A program made the translations under genes and the position numbers. DNA of 64,000 nucleotides, taken from assembly GCA_013146195.2 (NCBI GenBank), contig CM028382.1:121099023-121163022 (forward strand), in the 5' to 3' direction. The notes beneath the pieces are model-generated. The model saw only the letters and a program-made list of their open reading frames with translations, ran no database searches and was not told the origin of the DNA. Numbering within the stretch: position 1 is the first letter of the stretch; each line of letters starts with the position of its first letter. Shown here in pieces: positions 46,321 to 57,460 of this stretch. This DNA comes from Codonopsis lanceolata. Lineage: Eukaryota > Streptophyta > Magnoliopsida > Asterales > Campanulaceae.

Positions 46321-46465
46321 CTTGTGTAAGACGGTCTTATGAACATTTTTTGTAAGAGGGATCCCCTTTACTCGACCCACTATGTGTTGGTAGGTTGAAC
46401 TATGAGAGTGTGGAGCTCCGTCTTACGAACTAATATCTATAAGACGGTCTTACAGAGACCTACTC
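46321..46465. mobile_element. MITE-like repeat with GTAAGACGGTCTTA ends
   Basis: TGTAAGACGGTCTTATGA at the left and TAAGACGGTCTTACAGAGACC at the right bracket about 145 bp with TACTCGACCCAC...GTTGGTAGG in the middle. Eroded relatives lie at about 18345-18440, 34850-34965 and 36155-36250, and a half copy at about 20515-20560. Confidence 0.65.
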
Positions 46466-46574
46466 AATATATATAGGCCTTCTATATACTCATTTGATTC
46501 TTTCATTCCTTTCTATTTTCGAGTCAAACATAAGTACTCCAAATTCCGTAATGAGTAATTACTCCTCTTCTCTC

Positions 46575-47025
46575 CACTATAACAAAAATGCCCTTTAACA
46601 ACGTTTTTAAAACGTTGTAGTAGACCTTTCACAACATTTCCGAAAACGTTGTCTTATCCCATGTTGTAATAGGATCCTTTTTTGTTGATGGATTTTTTCA
46701 CAACGTTTGAAAAAAAAAAACGTTGTTATAGGTCTTTCACAACGTTTTCTAAAAAATGTTGTCATAGGTCTTTCACAACATTTTATGATAAATGTTGTTG
46801 ATAGTTATTTACAAGGTTAAAAAAAACGTTGTTAAAAGTCTTTCACAATGTTTTTTTGAAAAATGTTGTCATAGATCTTTCACAACATTTTCTGATAAAC
46901 GTTGTTGTTAGTTATTCACAACGTTTTTTGTAAAAACGTTGTAAAAGGACTTTCACAACATTTTTTTTAAAACGTTGTAGAAAGTCTTTCACAACGTTTC
47001 ATGAAAAACGTTGTTAAATGATATA
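46575..47025 (+). mobile_element. CACTA-like element end with AACGTTGT subterminal repeats
   Basis: CACTATAACAAAAATG at 46575 is a CACTA-type terminus and is followed by about twelve alternating AACGTTTT/AAAACGTTGT units with the recurrent spacer CTTTCACAACR. No transposase ORF is seen and the opposite terminus is not identified. A same-orientation terminus (CACTACAACAAAATG) lies at 48485. Confidence 0.6.
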
Positions 47026-47394
47026 TTTTTTTAAAATAAAATCTTGTTTTGGTTTTGCTCCTCTTCAATATGAAGCCAGTCCATCAATTGACATATCACA
47101 TCTCCTGTCCAAAGTTTAGATTGTTTTGAGCAACATAGATCATTGAAATATTATGTGCATCATAAGGTCAAATAATGAGGGTTTCTTGACATACTTAGCT
47201 AGGCACACATCACTTATTTGAATGTAATTATTACCAATCAAACAGAGAGACAAATGACAACAAAATACAGATACACTATCACATTGTACATTGTATTAAT
47301 TGTAAGGCAACAAAATACATATACACTTAGGAGCAGCGATGTAAATTACAATCTCACAACATAGTAATGTACTACGATTGTTAACTATTATTAA

Positions 47395-48310
47395 TCAACT
47401 ATCTGACAACAGAGGAGGAATGTGAATTACAATTTCACAATAGAGTGATGTACTATGATTGTGAACATAAGAAATAGGTATACCAGGGAATCCATAAGAA
47501 AACAGTGGGAAAAAGAGATTTCCACAAATTGCACCTGAATTACATAAGAAACAAAGTATACCGGTATCCCCATTGTTTCCACCTGGCACAGTAATTACTG
47601 ATGCAAAGACCATTGTGATGATGAGTGTTGCTGCAATTGTACACGAGTTTGCCATATCTTTCATCCATTTTTCTCCTTCTATCACCAACTCTTTGTGATC
47701 TCTTATGAATACCATTGTAGGTGTCTCTCTATTAGAATTCACCATCTCGACACATATTGGATTTATCTTCTCCACTTCCTATAGGAAAATATGTATGCAT
47801 AGCTCTTAAGTTCATAGTCATAAAATGGAGAAAATTTGAAGTATGAGGCTGATATGTAAGCTAATAGTATTACCTTAAACCACTGTAACTCTCTTTGCAT
47901 TGGTAATGCTGCACCAGAAACAAGATTAAGTTTATATGAATGAGCCAACTGTCCAGCTAAGTGCAAGATGTTATTCCCATTGTCGTCTGTAAGTCCTGTA
48001 ATACATTGTTGATATCCATTCATCTGATATACTAGGTTAAATACTTTTTCGCAACAATTTATAACTGCTAATTAAGTTATATAATGGCGTCTATTGTTAT
48101 AAGACCAAAAATCAATTGGAAGTATATCCACGATCCCTTCAACAATCTCAACAATGCCCAAGCTTGTAGCCTTAGTGACCGGTTCATAGGTGCGATTAGC
48201 GTATGCTCTCTGATCATTTAATCATCTTATACCTTCGCACAAGCATTTAACCAATTGCACAGCTTGATGATGAGCGAATTTCTTTTCACCAAGCTTTTTG
48301 ATTGTCGGCA
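47395..48310 (-). pseudogene. Ankyrin-repeat/PGG-domain protein (ACD6/ITN1-like) pseudogene
   Basis: Minus strand. The first segment (48310 to about 48030) reads VPTIKKLGEKKFAHHQAVQL and LGIVEIVEGIVDILPIDFW with stops near 48235 and 48085. The next segment (to about 47874) gives DDNGNNILHLAGQLA and LVSGAALPMQRELQWFK and ends at a GTAA donor. After an acceptor at 47779-47780 the last exon starts EVEKINP and runs through WMKDMANSCTIAATLIITMV with VPGGNNGDTG, the PGG membrane segment. The normal final transmembrane helices are replaced by an unrelated tail ending at 47395. Proteins of this family sit in membranes and act in plant defence and salt signalling; this copy is 5'-truncated and broken. 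Confidence 0.85.
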
Positions 48311-49004
48311 CTAGAAAAAGAAATATGTGGGTTGCAAGTTAAAATTACAGAACTCTCAATTTCAACAACTCTCTTTTCTCAAAAGTATATTTTTTGTGAC
48401 TCACCCAATAATCCTATGACATCCCAAAGCATGACATTCAATCTCTCGCGAACTATAGAAAAGGAATATATTCCAGTGGAGTACCACTACAACAAAATGA
48501 AATCTCCAGCAACCCAAATTTAGAGTATTCGTGTTAGTTAAGCATTCTGATGAAAGCTATTGTTCCTAAAACTAGCCTCTAATAATTCCTAATACAAGCT
48601 ATTGTTCCTATTTGCTTGTGTGTGTGTGTGTTTAGAAACTTGAAGGAATATGTATATTATATTTTAGATTTTTTTAGTATTAGAATGATAGGAAAAGCTC
48701 ATGCAAGTTGCTTACTATCATCAACAGTGTATGGTCATGTGTTCCAAAAACAAGACTTTTTAGTAATTGGGAGAAATTTTCTCACTTTATTTTTTCTTAG
48801 ATGCATTCCTAATAAATTGTAGCGTAACTGATGTGGGAGCAAGAGGGACTAGTGGTTTACTCAAGTCAAGAAGAAGTTGCACTCCAAATCAATATTTCAT
48901 GGTACTTAAGGGCTGATTGGAATGCTTATGGGACACGGGTGGACAAAATGGCCCAAGGCAGATTTAGGTGTGCACGCAAAAGGTACAAGGGGAACTTGGC
49001 TACC
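48311..49004. other. Non-coding, CACTA-like terminus at 48485
   Basis: The upstream exons expected for the ankyrin-PGG gene are absent. CACTACAACAAAATG at 48485 resembles a CACTA terminus but has no partner in view. Confidence 0.45.
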
Positions 49005-50017
49005 TGTTAGATTTAGTTGTTTTCTTTAATTAGTTTCCTAATTAGTTAAATCTCATTTTTGTAAAGTAAAGGCCTTAAAAGACTATGTTTTACTTAGTAG
49101 TTTCCTATTTTGATTGCAAATTAGAGTCCCTTAAGGACTTAGAAAATTGTTTTACTTTCCTTATAGAATTAGGGTTTTTTTGTAAGCCTTTATAAGGCAT
49201 TTTAATTAATGAATAGAGGAGATTTTTTTGGTGTGAAAACATTGTGCAAAGAACGAGTACGTTCTTCTTTCAATTCTTCTTTCCAAGGTGAGTGAAGCCT
49301 TGATCGTTGAATCAAACATATTTCTTTATAACGAGTGAGTGAAGCTCGTTTGGTGAAGCCAATCTTCTACTTCTTCTTTTTTATTTTCAGTTTGTGGCAG
49401 CCTTGGTCATTAAAGGCGTGGGCTGTCTTTGGGCAGATTATACCTTGTGTAATTCTTTAAAAAAGGTTAAGGTTTTTGGGTTATTATTGGAAGGGAAAAG
49501 CTACAAGGAACAAACAGATTTTTGGGAGAATTAGTAGCAGGTTTGGGGCTGTTTTGGGAGGCTTTGTGTTCGGCTAAGGAGCTGTCCAAAACAGTTGGAC
49601 AGATTTGTTATCTCAAGCAGATTTTCACATTTCAGTAACAAAGGAATTTTACTTGAACACGGAGGAGTTGATTGATGTTGTTGCCCAGGATTTAAGATCA
49701 AAACTAAGTTGAAAGACCACATGCAATTTAGGATTCCCTGTTATACCAATATTAAAGATGCATTCCTAATTATTACCTTGTTGCTGCTTGTAGAAGACAT
49801 CATTTTATCTTGTACTTAATTTATGAACTATTCTCCTCTGTAATAGTTGAGAAATGCAGCAGCTGATTTTGAGTATTTTACTCAAACAAGCAACCCTTCT
49901 TTCTCTTCTCTTCCTTTTCTCTGATATGTGTCTTCCTTGTCTAGTTTACGATCCTTTTGTCTATCTTGGCTCCAAGGAGGCTTTCCGGTAGCCATCTCAA
50001 TTTCCATACATCTAACA
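49005..50017 (+). repeat. Possible LTR, about 1.0 kb
   Basis: TGTTAGATTTAG at 49005 and ACATCTAACA ending at 50017 give 7-bp inverted ends (TGTTAGA/TCTAACA). TGGCAGCAGAGCT at 50025 resembles a tRNA-Met primer site. The flanking 5-mers (CTACC and CTTCA) do not match, and no gag follows before 50565, so this could be a 5' LTR of a deleted element or a coincidence. Confidence 0.4.
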
Positions 50018-50564
50018 CTTCATATGGCAGCAGAGCTACAAGGTAATTAGAAAGAAAAGGTAAGAATGTGTGAGCACCATAAGGATGATCAGGACTTAAC
50101 AGCTTTTTAATTAAATCAAGAAATGCTTACGAAATTACAAGAACTCAACCAACATCAGTTTATATAAAAATGTCTTAGCACCAAACAAAAGACAGAAGCA
50201 CCCAACTATCACCTATTTTTAGTTAACATATATTATAGATAACAGTCTTGAACAGATGTGTGCTCTCCAGCCATTCTAGTGGAAGATTACCAAATCAGCA
50301 CCTTAGACACTGACCATTAAAACAACTTGAATCCTTGAATTATAGATAGACAGTGTCTAGTCAAACTTGTAATTATAACATTTTAAAACAAGATGGACAG
50401 TAAAATAGTAAATTCATGTTGGAGTGAATCACATCAATTAATCATGGGGTAACTTCATGCTTAAAACAATTTTCCAATAAAATTAAGGCTAAAATATCCA
50501 AAGCCACATTCAACACTATACTATCTGTTTCTTACTAAATGTGAAATGTTTTTTAAAGGCAAAA
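50018..50564. other. Non-coding, nothing recognised
   Basis: AT-rich sequence between the possible LTR and the dynamin-like pseudogene. No ORF with motifs. Confidence 0.5.
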
Positions 50565-51418
50565 GGGAACAAGACTTGCCTTTTTTTGGACCCAACTGAG
50601 CTATAAAATGATCGATTAAGCTGCGTTTGGCCTCACACACTTGGCAATGAACAACTAATTTAGGAATAGAGTTTTACGGACCCGCGCACACCTTATTCAC
50701 GTACTGCAGGACTGTGACTCCTGTTTAAAATAAAGGAAATAAATAAATTCAGCAATTTTTAGACTCAGTGTGAGGCTTTAATGCAAAGAATTAACTTATT
50801 ACTGAAAAGGAAAGGAACTCACCAATGCATCTGAGGTATGATTTGTTGTATCTATCAAAAAAAATTTGCGATGGGTTTCCACCCTTCTCAAGTTCTTGAG
50901 GAAGGTTCCAAAAGAAGGCACCAGTTAAGTAGCAACATCCATTTCAACTAGCATAAGTGCGGCTTTCTTCCTTTCATTCCGTGTTCTTTCGAGTGACTCA
51001 TTCGCTGCATACTCAATTGCCTTCCTTAATGTTGGATACTGTTTCAGCTCCTGTTATCCAGCATAAAAAATTAAAACATAGCCCAACTTTTCCATGTGAA
51101 AAGAAAATAAAAATATAATATGAAACGATGAGAAAAAAACAATAACAATGAAGGGTAGGAATATTATTACCAGTCTCACTGCTAGCTTTGTGAACCAGCT
51201 CCTTTAAGATCATATTAACCTAAAATACAATTGAAAGTAGGCTCGTTGACTGGTACGAAGGGAAAAAAAGTCTTTTCAAGACAAGTGAATAATGGTATAC
51301 AGTCAGCACTGTCAACTGCACAATATAAAAAGAAATTTTGTATTAGCCTACTCTATTTTTGCCTTCATTATCTGCTCTTCAGAACCCTTGTTATGCCACC
51401 AAATGCATCAGAACGATC
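50565..51418 (-). pseudogene. Dynamin-related protein (DRP1/phragmoplastin-like) pseudogene, stalk region
   Basis: Five minus-strand exon-like pieces with plausible acceptors, in order. 51418 to about 51373: DRSDAFGGITRVLKS. About 51219 to 51170: VNMILKELVHKASSET. 51051 to 50824: ELKQYPTLRKAIEYAANESL, then a frameshift, then YLTGAFFWNLPQELEKGGNP and DRYNKSYLRCIG, with a GTGAG donor. About 50719 to 50565: VTVLQYVNKVCAG, a TAA, then NSIPKLVVHCQVCEAKRSLI. These match the middle/effector region of plant dynamin-related GTPases, which pinch membranes at the cell plate and plasma membrane. The GTPase domain is absent, and the frameshift and stop show it is dead. Confidence 0.82.
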
Positions 51419-51960
51419 CTGCATGAACAGCTATATCAGATCATGAAAACATCCAATAGTGACTTTCTTCAAATTGAAAAGGAAATCAAACTCACATGGT
51501 AATGTAACTGCGAGTCAAAGGGATATGTCACTATGTCAGTGTGTTAACATCCAACCATCATTTTTCTTAACATCACGTGAAAATTGAGATTTGGGATCAT
51601 GCCTACCTGTTGTCTATACCAATATGATCCTAAGTTAGATAAGTAACTTGACCGATTCCTAAGCTTAAACTTCTCCATATGATCCTAAACTATGGCTATT
51701 CTACCTTTTATTATGGATGATTTACCATTTCCCAAATTAGGTAGCTGGTGGTGATGGTGATTCCAAATAGAAAATAATAATGATAGGAGTTGGGGATCGA
51801 GTTTTGAATTATTGATGGTTTTCATACTTTTTTCTGCATTTGCGTGGATGGACTTGTAGGCTTGTATCTAGGTTGGGTCATGACTCATGGGTGTGGCAGT
51901 TGAACACCCGCACTACATTTAAGTATAAAATCTTAAGCTTTTTGTAAGCTCGACAAGTCC
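51419..51960. other. Non-coding flank of the LTR fragment
   Basis: No gene. Its last five bases (AGTCC, 51956-51960) equal the five bases outside the other LTR copy (6546-6550). Confidence 0.6.
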
Positions 51961-53478
51961 TGTGGCGACCCGACCCGGACTCCAATGCCGAATCCAAAGG
52001 TCGTGCCACCAAGACAGACTAAGAGACGGAGAAGCACCTGCTAAGCATAATGGTGCAAGTCAAAGTTGAGCCAACATGCTCAAAACAGGAATTTAAAGCC
52101 GTAACGGCAAAACAGAATAATAAAACTAAAATCTGCGGAAGCAAATCATAAGTGGAACCCAAGCCTTTAATCCTAGACCAAGGAACGCAAGGCTAAGAGA
52201 CAATTATCTCTTGACAAATCTACAACGCGCGTAACGCAACATTGCACACGGGCAACATACCATCGGCAACCAAAGGCCGGCGAATCAACAAAATACCAAC
52301 CTGATAAACAACCACTCAACGGCTATAAGATGCCGGAGGGACAGATCAACTAAAAGAATAAGAGATTAAATACTAGACAACTAAACCAAAATCTCACAAC
52401 TAAGTTGACGGAGATAGAAATAACCATAACACAATACTAGAATACGCGGGATATAACCTTGCTCGGGAAGACGACAAAATAACTTCTAAATAAATACAAC
52501 AGCTCAACCAAACAAGTCAGCTCCCAAAAAGAAACGATAATAAAATACTAACATAACTACCCAAGTAAAGTTTACATAACTTTGCATCCGCATCTCACAA
52601 GATGAATAAATACAATAATAAATCCAAGCTATCGCCGGGAAGACCACCTGCTAGAAATCACTAGTTCGCAACCGCAACGCGAACTAACGAGCTCACTGCA
52701 CAAACTAAGGAAAACAAACACACGAAATGACATAGCATGGCATGGCATAATGCACCAGTATAAATACAATCGTGGCATCATAATAATAATGTACCAACAA
52801 TAATCATGTACAACAAGAACATGGGCCCAGCCCTAAATAATAAAACCATGGGTCCAACCCTCAAATGATCACAACATGGGTCCAACCCTCAAATGATCAC
52901 AAATTTGCACTTAGCACGTTATTCACATAAGTGCGAGTATTGAACATCACAATAGGATATGTTATAGGCCCGGCCGCTACGTAGCTCCTGCAACAAAAAC
53001 ACTGTTAACCCAATATCATGACTACGATGCTCGTGTCTTCGCATCGATATACCGAACTCCGCCGGCTAATAGCAGCTTGTGACGCACGTATTGATACGGC
53101 AAAAGGGCTACTTCCCCATTGCGGCAAACAATGGAGGGGTGTGTGAGGTCCTAGGTACGGCGATCCATAGCGAATACGAATATGAAGATTCGTATAGGCG
53201 ATGTATCGTCCCACCCTGACATAAAAATCATACCAAATAATGCCAGCTGGACTCAATGCAATGCACAAGTAGATATTTACTCGTAAAGACCAAATAAGGA
53301 TCCCGTCCGACCAAATGCTCAAGTATGTATTTACTCAATATAAACAAATAAGGAATGAATTCGACAAGGTCGAAATCATCTGACCAAGTAGGTTATTATT
53401 CTCTACCATAAATCAAGTCCAGGCAAATACATTGCTCACAACCAATTAATCTTAAAAGATCTCAAGTCACCAATTAAA
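51961..53478 (-). repeat. Truncated second copy of the 3.7 kb Tekay-like LTR
   Basis: Begins exactly at TGTGGCGACCCG and matches 2809-4377 with scattered substitutions. Two notable deletions: about 40 bp at 52729/52730 (present at 3569-3610, between TGA microhomologies) and about 20 bp near 53301 (present near 4182-4203). Homology stops at about 53478, inside the SIRE-like accessory ORF sequence. The remaining 2.2 kb of the LTR is missing. Confidence 0.9.
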
Positions 53479-54705
53479 ACATACACAAGAATCTAGATCT
53501 AGTACAAAATCAAAGCTGCCAGATGCAGGAGTATGAAGAACATAATTAATAATGGAGGGAGAAAAAGTATACCATTTGCCTCTTACAAAAACTTTTTCGA
53601 AACTACCATCAGATGAATCACAAATACGCTTCTCAATATTTGCATAAAACTCATGAATCAACTCTCTAAAATATGGGGCAGCTAGAGAAACAGTGTCCAT
53701 AAGACCTCTATCAGAAAAATAGGCAGTGAGGTTATAGGATTGCAACAGAGAAGGCACAACATTGCGTTCATCAATAATATTTCTAGAAATATTATATCAA
53801 AAAGAAGCAGCCTTAGAGATGAACTTTGAGGAGAAGGGAGTACCCAATGGTTTTGACCTTTTGAATGTTGCAGCAATGGGAGCAACATTAGAGCTGGCGA
53901 GACGGCTTCTGGTGAACCGCACAGGAACATCTTCAGATTCTTCACTTTCTTCAAGGGACCCCTTCTTCTCTTCATAGTTCTGATCAGAACTATCATCGAA
54001 TTCTGAAGAGCTAGGCTGGCTTGGCATGGTCTGAGGATGAAATTTGGTAGAAGGACCAGAAGTAGAGGAACCTGCCTTCCTCAACTTGACTAAGTTTTTG
54101 ACAACTTCTTCATCAAAAATAGGTATATCGTTGGGTGAGGTCAAGGGAGAACTCTCTTCTACAGACGGTGTCTGCCTTGGAGGAGATGACGAGACGGATG
54201 GGAAAACAACCCTAGGAGAGGGAATAGGGTAATCATCGTCTTCGACGTTGTTTTGGACACGAGGAGAGGTAGGAGATGCTGGTGTCGGAGATGGCTCTCG
54301 AACGGGTGGAATAGAGCCAGCTGGAGGAACAAAATCCTCATCATCCGAGTCGCTTACAAGTTCGACTGATTCTTTAAAGAATCCCGGTCCGACCTTGTTC
54401 TTCTTTGTTGCTTGAACATCGGCAGCAGATGGGTTCTCATAATTTGCCGGAATACCCCGCTGCCTCTTCGAACGGCGAGAGCTAGGGTTACCAATTTTTG
54501 GTAAGCCAAACAAATCCCCTGGATTGTCAACGTCAATCTCGTTTCCTTTTTCTCCCGGGAGTATAATTGTGAGGGGTTCAGGGAACGATTGAAACACGAC
54601 CATAGTTGTTGAGGGATTTTCAGAAGAAGAATTGGGGCTCATTGTCTCTTTGAATGTTGCTGCATCAGATCTTGACGATTTGGGGCTTTTGGAAGAGGAA
54701 GCCAT
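53467..54705 (-). pseudogene. Post-pol accessory (env-like) ORF of SIRE-like element
   Basis: ATG at 54705 begins MASSSKSPKSSRSDAATF. Residues 1-300 are Ser/Pro/acidic-rich and look disordered. An in-frame TGA follows residue 302 (53794-53796), and the same frame continues with NISRNIIDERN, HEFYAN, VFVRG and FSPSIIN, then runs off into the LTR fragment at about 53478. EFYAN to VFVRG and VFVRG to FSP spacings (about 21 and 9) match the Athila-like ORF at 23363. SIRE ORFs in this position have been called env-like, but no signal peptide or transmembrane helix is seen here. The C-terminal half is deleted. Function unknown. Confidence 0.75.
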
Positions 54706-55974
54706 TTGAGTTTGGGAGAAGAAGGATAGATGAAGAGAGCAAGATGAGATCGAATTTTGAGGGAAGATGGAGAACTGTGAAGATCGCCGGAGAATTGAGA
54801 GAGATGGATCTGTAAGCAGTGACGTATGTTCCTACAAAAATTACCACTAAACCTTCCACTAAAACAAATTAGCCGTTTGGATATTAATGAGGGGAGGTGA
54901 GAGGACGAAAACAAAACAGGAACTCAAATTTCAAAAATCAAGTGCTAACAACCTGATAGAATTAGGATAGGAATCTGCTGTCATGAACATGAGAGAAATG
55001 AGGAGAAATAGATACACAATCTGATTTCAAAAACATTTTGAATTTATCAGGTATTTGAAGAATACACAAATCATACTTAAACAGGATTGAAAACACACAA
55101 GATTTTCAAACACAGACAATAAACCGAGTTCTGATTCTCAAGAAGAGCACAATAGTTTAGACAGCCACATAAAATATTGACTTTGTGAACTAGAAGCAAA
55201 ACTAGCATCAATTTGAAGGACAAAAACTAAGGAGGCTGATATCCTACAACTATATGACCTAGAAATCATGTCTAAAATATGCAAAAGAGAAAAAACAAAG
55301 GAAAGAATACAGACACACACACAAGTGATATGTCTAGATCATCTGATTGCAGTTCCCAATGTTGCAGCAATGGAAAACACATTCACCAAAAGCTGTGATT
55401 TTATGTCCAAAACTTCATTTTTCTTTCACCAAATTAACACAACTACTCCCATAAATGTCATAGGTACTTTATTTCCCTATGAAAATAGCTTTACTTTATT
55501 TCAAGCTTATTGGACAAACACCACTAGGAACCTTTCACACTATTTACCAAGGATAGCAACTTTACTTATTGATCAACCCATGAAATTCGAAAATTCATAG
55601 TCCCAAAAGAAAGATGCCACAACCTTGTTCATAGGTAGCTCTTTTCCGTTAGGTAGCTTTCACACTTTGTCAATTAAAAGGAGTCAATTTAGTCAAGATC
55701 AACCCATGCAAGTCTAAACTTCATAGTACATTGACAAATTGCAGCATCCTAAAAATTTCGAAAGGTAGCTCTTTCCTTTGTGGTTTAACAGAAAAAATTT
55801 TGCACTTCAAATTCAATTTTATTGGGAGATGGTGAAAAGAATTTGAACAATATGATCACAATAATTTTGAATGAATTACTAATACAATCACAGAGGTACT
55901 AAAAAACAAACAGAGTGATTCTAGTGTGCCCCCCTAAACAACAATGCAATATGCCTATTTTTTTAAGTGAGGGA
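54706..55974 (-). other. Spacer between pol and accessory ORF, with purine tract
   Basis: No ORF. The minus strand has AGGGGGGCACAC near 55935-55924, just after RNase H, which looks like a (central) polypurine tract. CAATGTTGCAGCAATGG at 55353 nearly repeats GAATGTTGCAGCAATGG at 53865. Confidence 0.6.
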
Positions 55975-56577
55975 TTACATGGCACACATACCGAGAGATT
56001 TCCTAAGATTTATGAATCTCTCAAAATCTAGACTTTTAGTAAAGATATCAGCCAATTGGTTTTCCGTACCAACATGTTCAATGCAGACAATGCCTTGTTC
56101 AACTAAGTCTCTAATAAAATGGTGTCTTATATCTATGTGCTTTGTTCTTGAGTGTTGAACAGGATTTTTAGCTATGCTTATTGCACTTGTGTTGTCACAA
56201 TACAAGGTTAAGATATCACTGTGCAAACCATAATCTTTGATCATTTGTTTCATCTACAAAAGTTGTGTACATCCACTACCAGCAGCTATATACTCAGATT
56301 CAGCTGTGGATAGGGCTACACAATTTTGTTTCTTGCTAAACCATGAAATCAGATTATTTCCTAGATAAAAACAACCTCCAGATGTACTTCTCATGTCATC
56401 AACACTGCCAGCCCAGTCAGCATCACTAAAGCCAACAAGATTGGTGTTCGTGTGTTTAGTATACCACAAACCCATGCCAAAGGTCTCACCAACATATCGA
56501 ATTATTCTTTTCACAGCTTTCAGGTGAGAAACTTTGGGGTTTGCTTGATACCTAGCACACAAACACACATTGTACAT
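55975..56577 (-). pseudogene. RNase H region of SIRE-like element
   Basis: Minus-strand frame with QANPKVSHLKAVKRIIRYV, SDADWAG, ALSTAESEYIAAGSGCTQLL, a TAG at 56256-56254 where the family has Trp, and MKQMIKDYG, YCDNTSAISIAKNP, HFIRD, QLADIFTKSL, ending at 55975. The catalytic D, E and D residues are visible. Only one nonsense codon breaks the domain. It degrades the RNA strand of the hybrid during reverse transcription. Confidence 0.9.
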
Positions 56578-57460
56578 GATATTCGGACGGTGGCGCTTAA
56601 ATACAAAGCAAACTACCTATCATACTTCTATATAAGGTAGGGTCGACACTTTCAGATTTTTCATCTCTATTAAGTTTATTGGATGTACCCATAGGGGTTT
56701 TCTTATGTTTTCCATTCTCAAGATCGAATTTCTTCACCAAGTTTAGAGAATACTTGGCTTGAGAAATGATCATCCCTTCATGTGATTGTTAGATCTGAAT
56801 TCCTAAAAAATAGGTCAACTCCCCTACCATGCTCATTTCAAATGTGGAAGTCATGCAATTTACAAACTCTTTTTCCAAGGATTTGGAGGTGGATCCAAAC
56901 ACAATGTCATCAACATAAATTTGAGCAATCAAAATATGTTTATCTTGTTTTTGAATAAACAGTGTTTTATCCACCTCACCCCTTCTAAACCCACTTTGTA
57001 AAAGGTGATCTGTAAGCCTACCATACCAAGCTCTAGGAGCTTGTTTGAGACCGTACAAAGCCTTTTTCAATTTAAACACATGATTGGGTTTATGGGGGTC
57101 CTCAAACCCTTTTGGTTGTTCAACAAACACTTCTTCTTCAAGAATTCCATTTAAGAAGGCACTCTTCACATCCATTTGTTGAAGAGTTATGTCAAGAAAA
57201 CAAGCAATTGCAAAAAAGCAAACGAATAGACTCAATGCGGGCTACAGTGCAAAGGTTTCATCAAAATCCACCCCTCAACCCAGATACCCTCGAGCTACCG
57301 TCCTAGCTTTATTTCTTATTATTTCTCCCACTTCATTTGTTTTGTTTTTGAAAATCCATTTAGTTCCAATAACATTTATTGAAGTGGGTCTGGGAACTAG
57401 ATACCAAACATCATTTTTTTGTGAATTTATCTAGTTCTCTTGCATGGCATTTATCCAACT
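56578..57460 (-). pseudogene. Reverse transcriptase region of SIRE-like element
   Basis: Minus strand. The longest frame (57235-56789) has LQQMDVKSAFLNG (catalytic Asp), LYGLKQAPRAWYGRL and IYVDDIVFGS, with YVDD at 56917-56906, then ELTYFLGIQI. Upstream pieces (KWIFKNK and ETFAPVARIESIR) lie in other frames between 57430 and 57240, and downstream pieces (MIISQAKYSLNLVKKF, PMGTSNKL, YRSMIGSLL) lie between 56780 and 56580. Frameshifts separate them. Confidence 0.88.

Noticed and set aside
49005..50017. A confirmed LTR retrotransposon
   Set aside because: Inverted ends and a PBS-like site are present, but flanks do not match and there is no gag or second LTR; kept only as a low-confidence feature.
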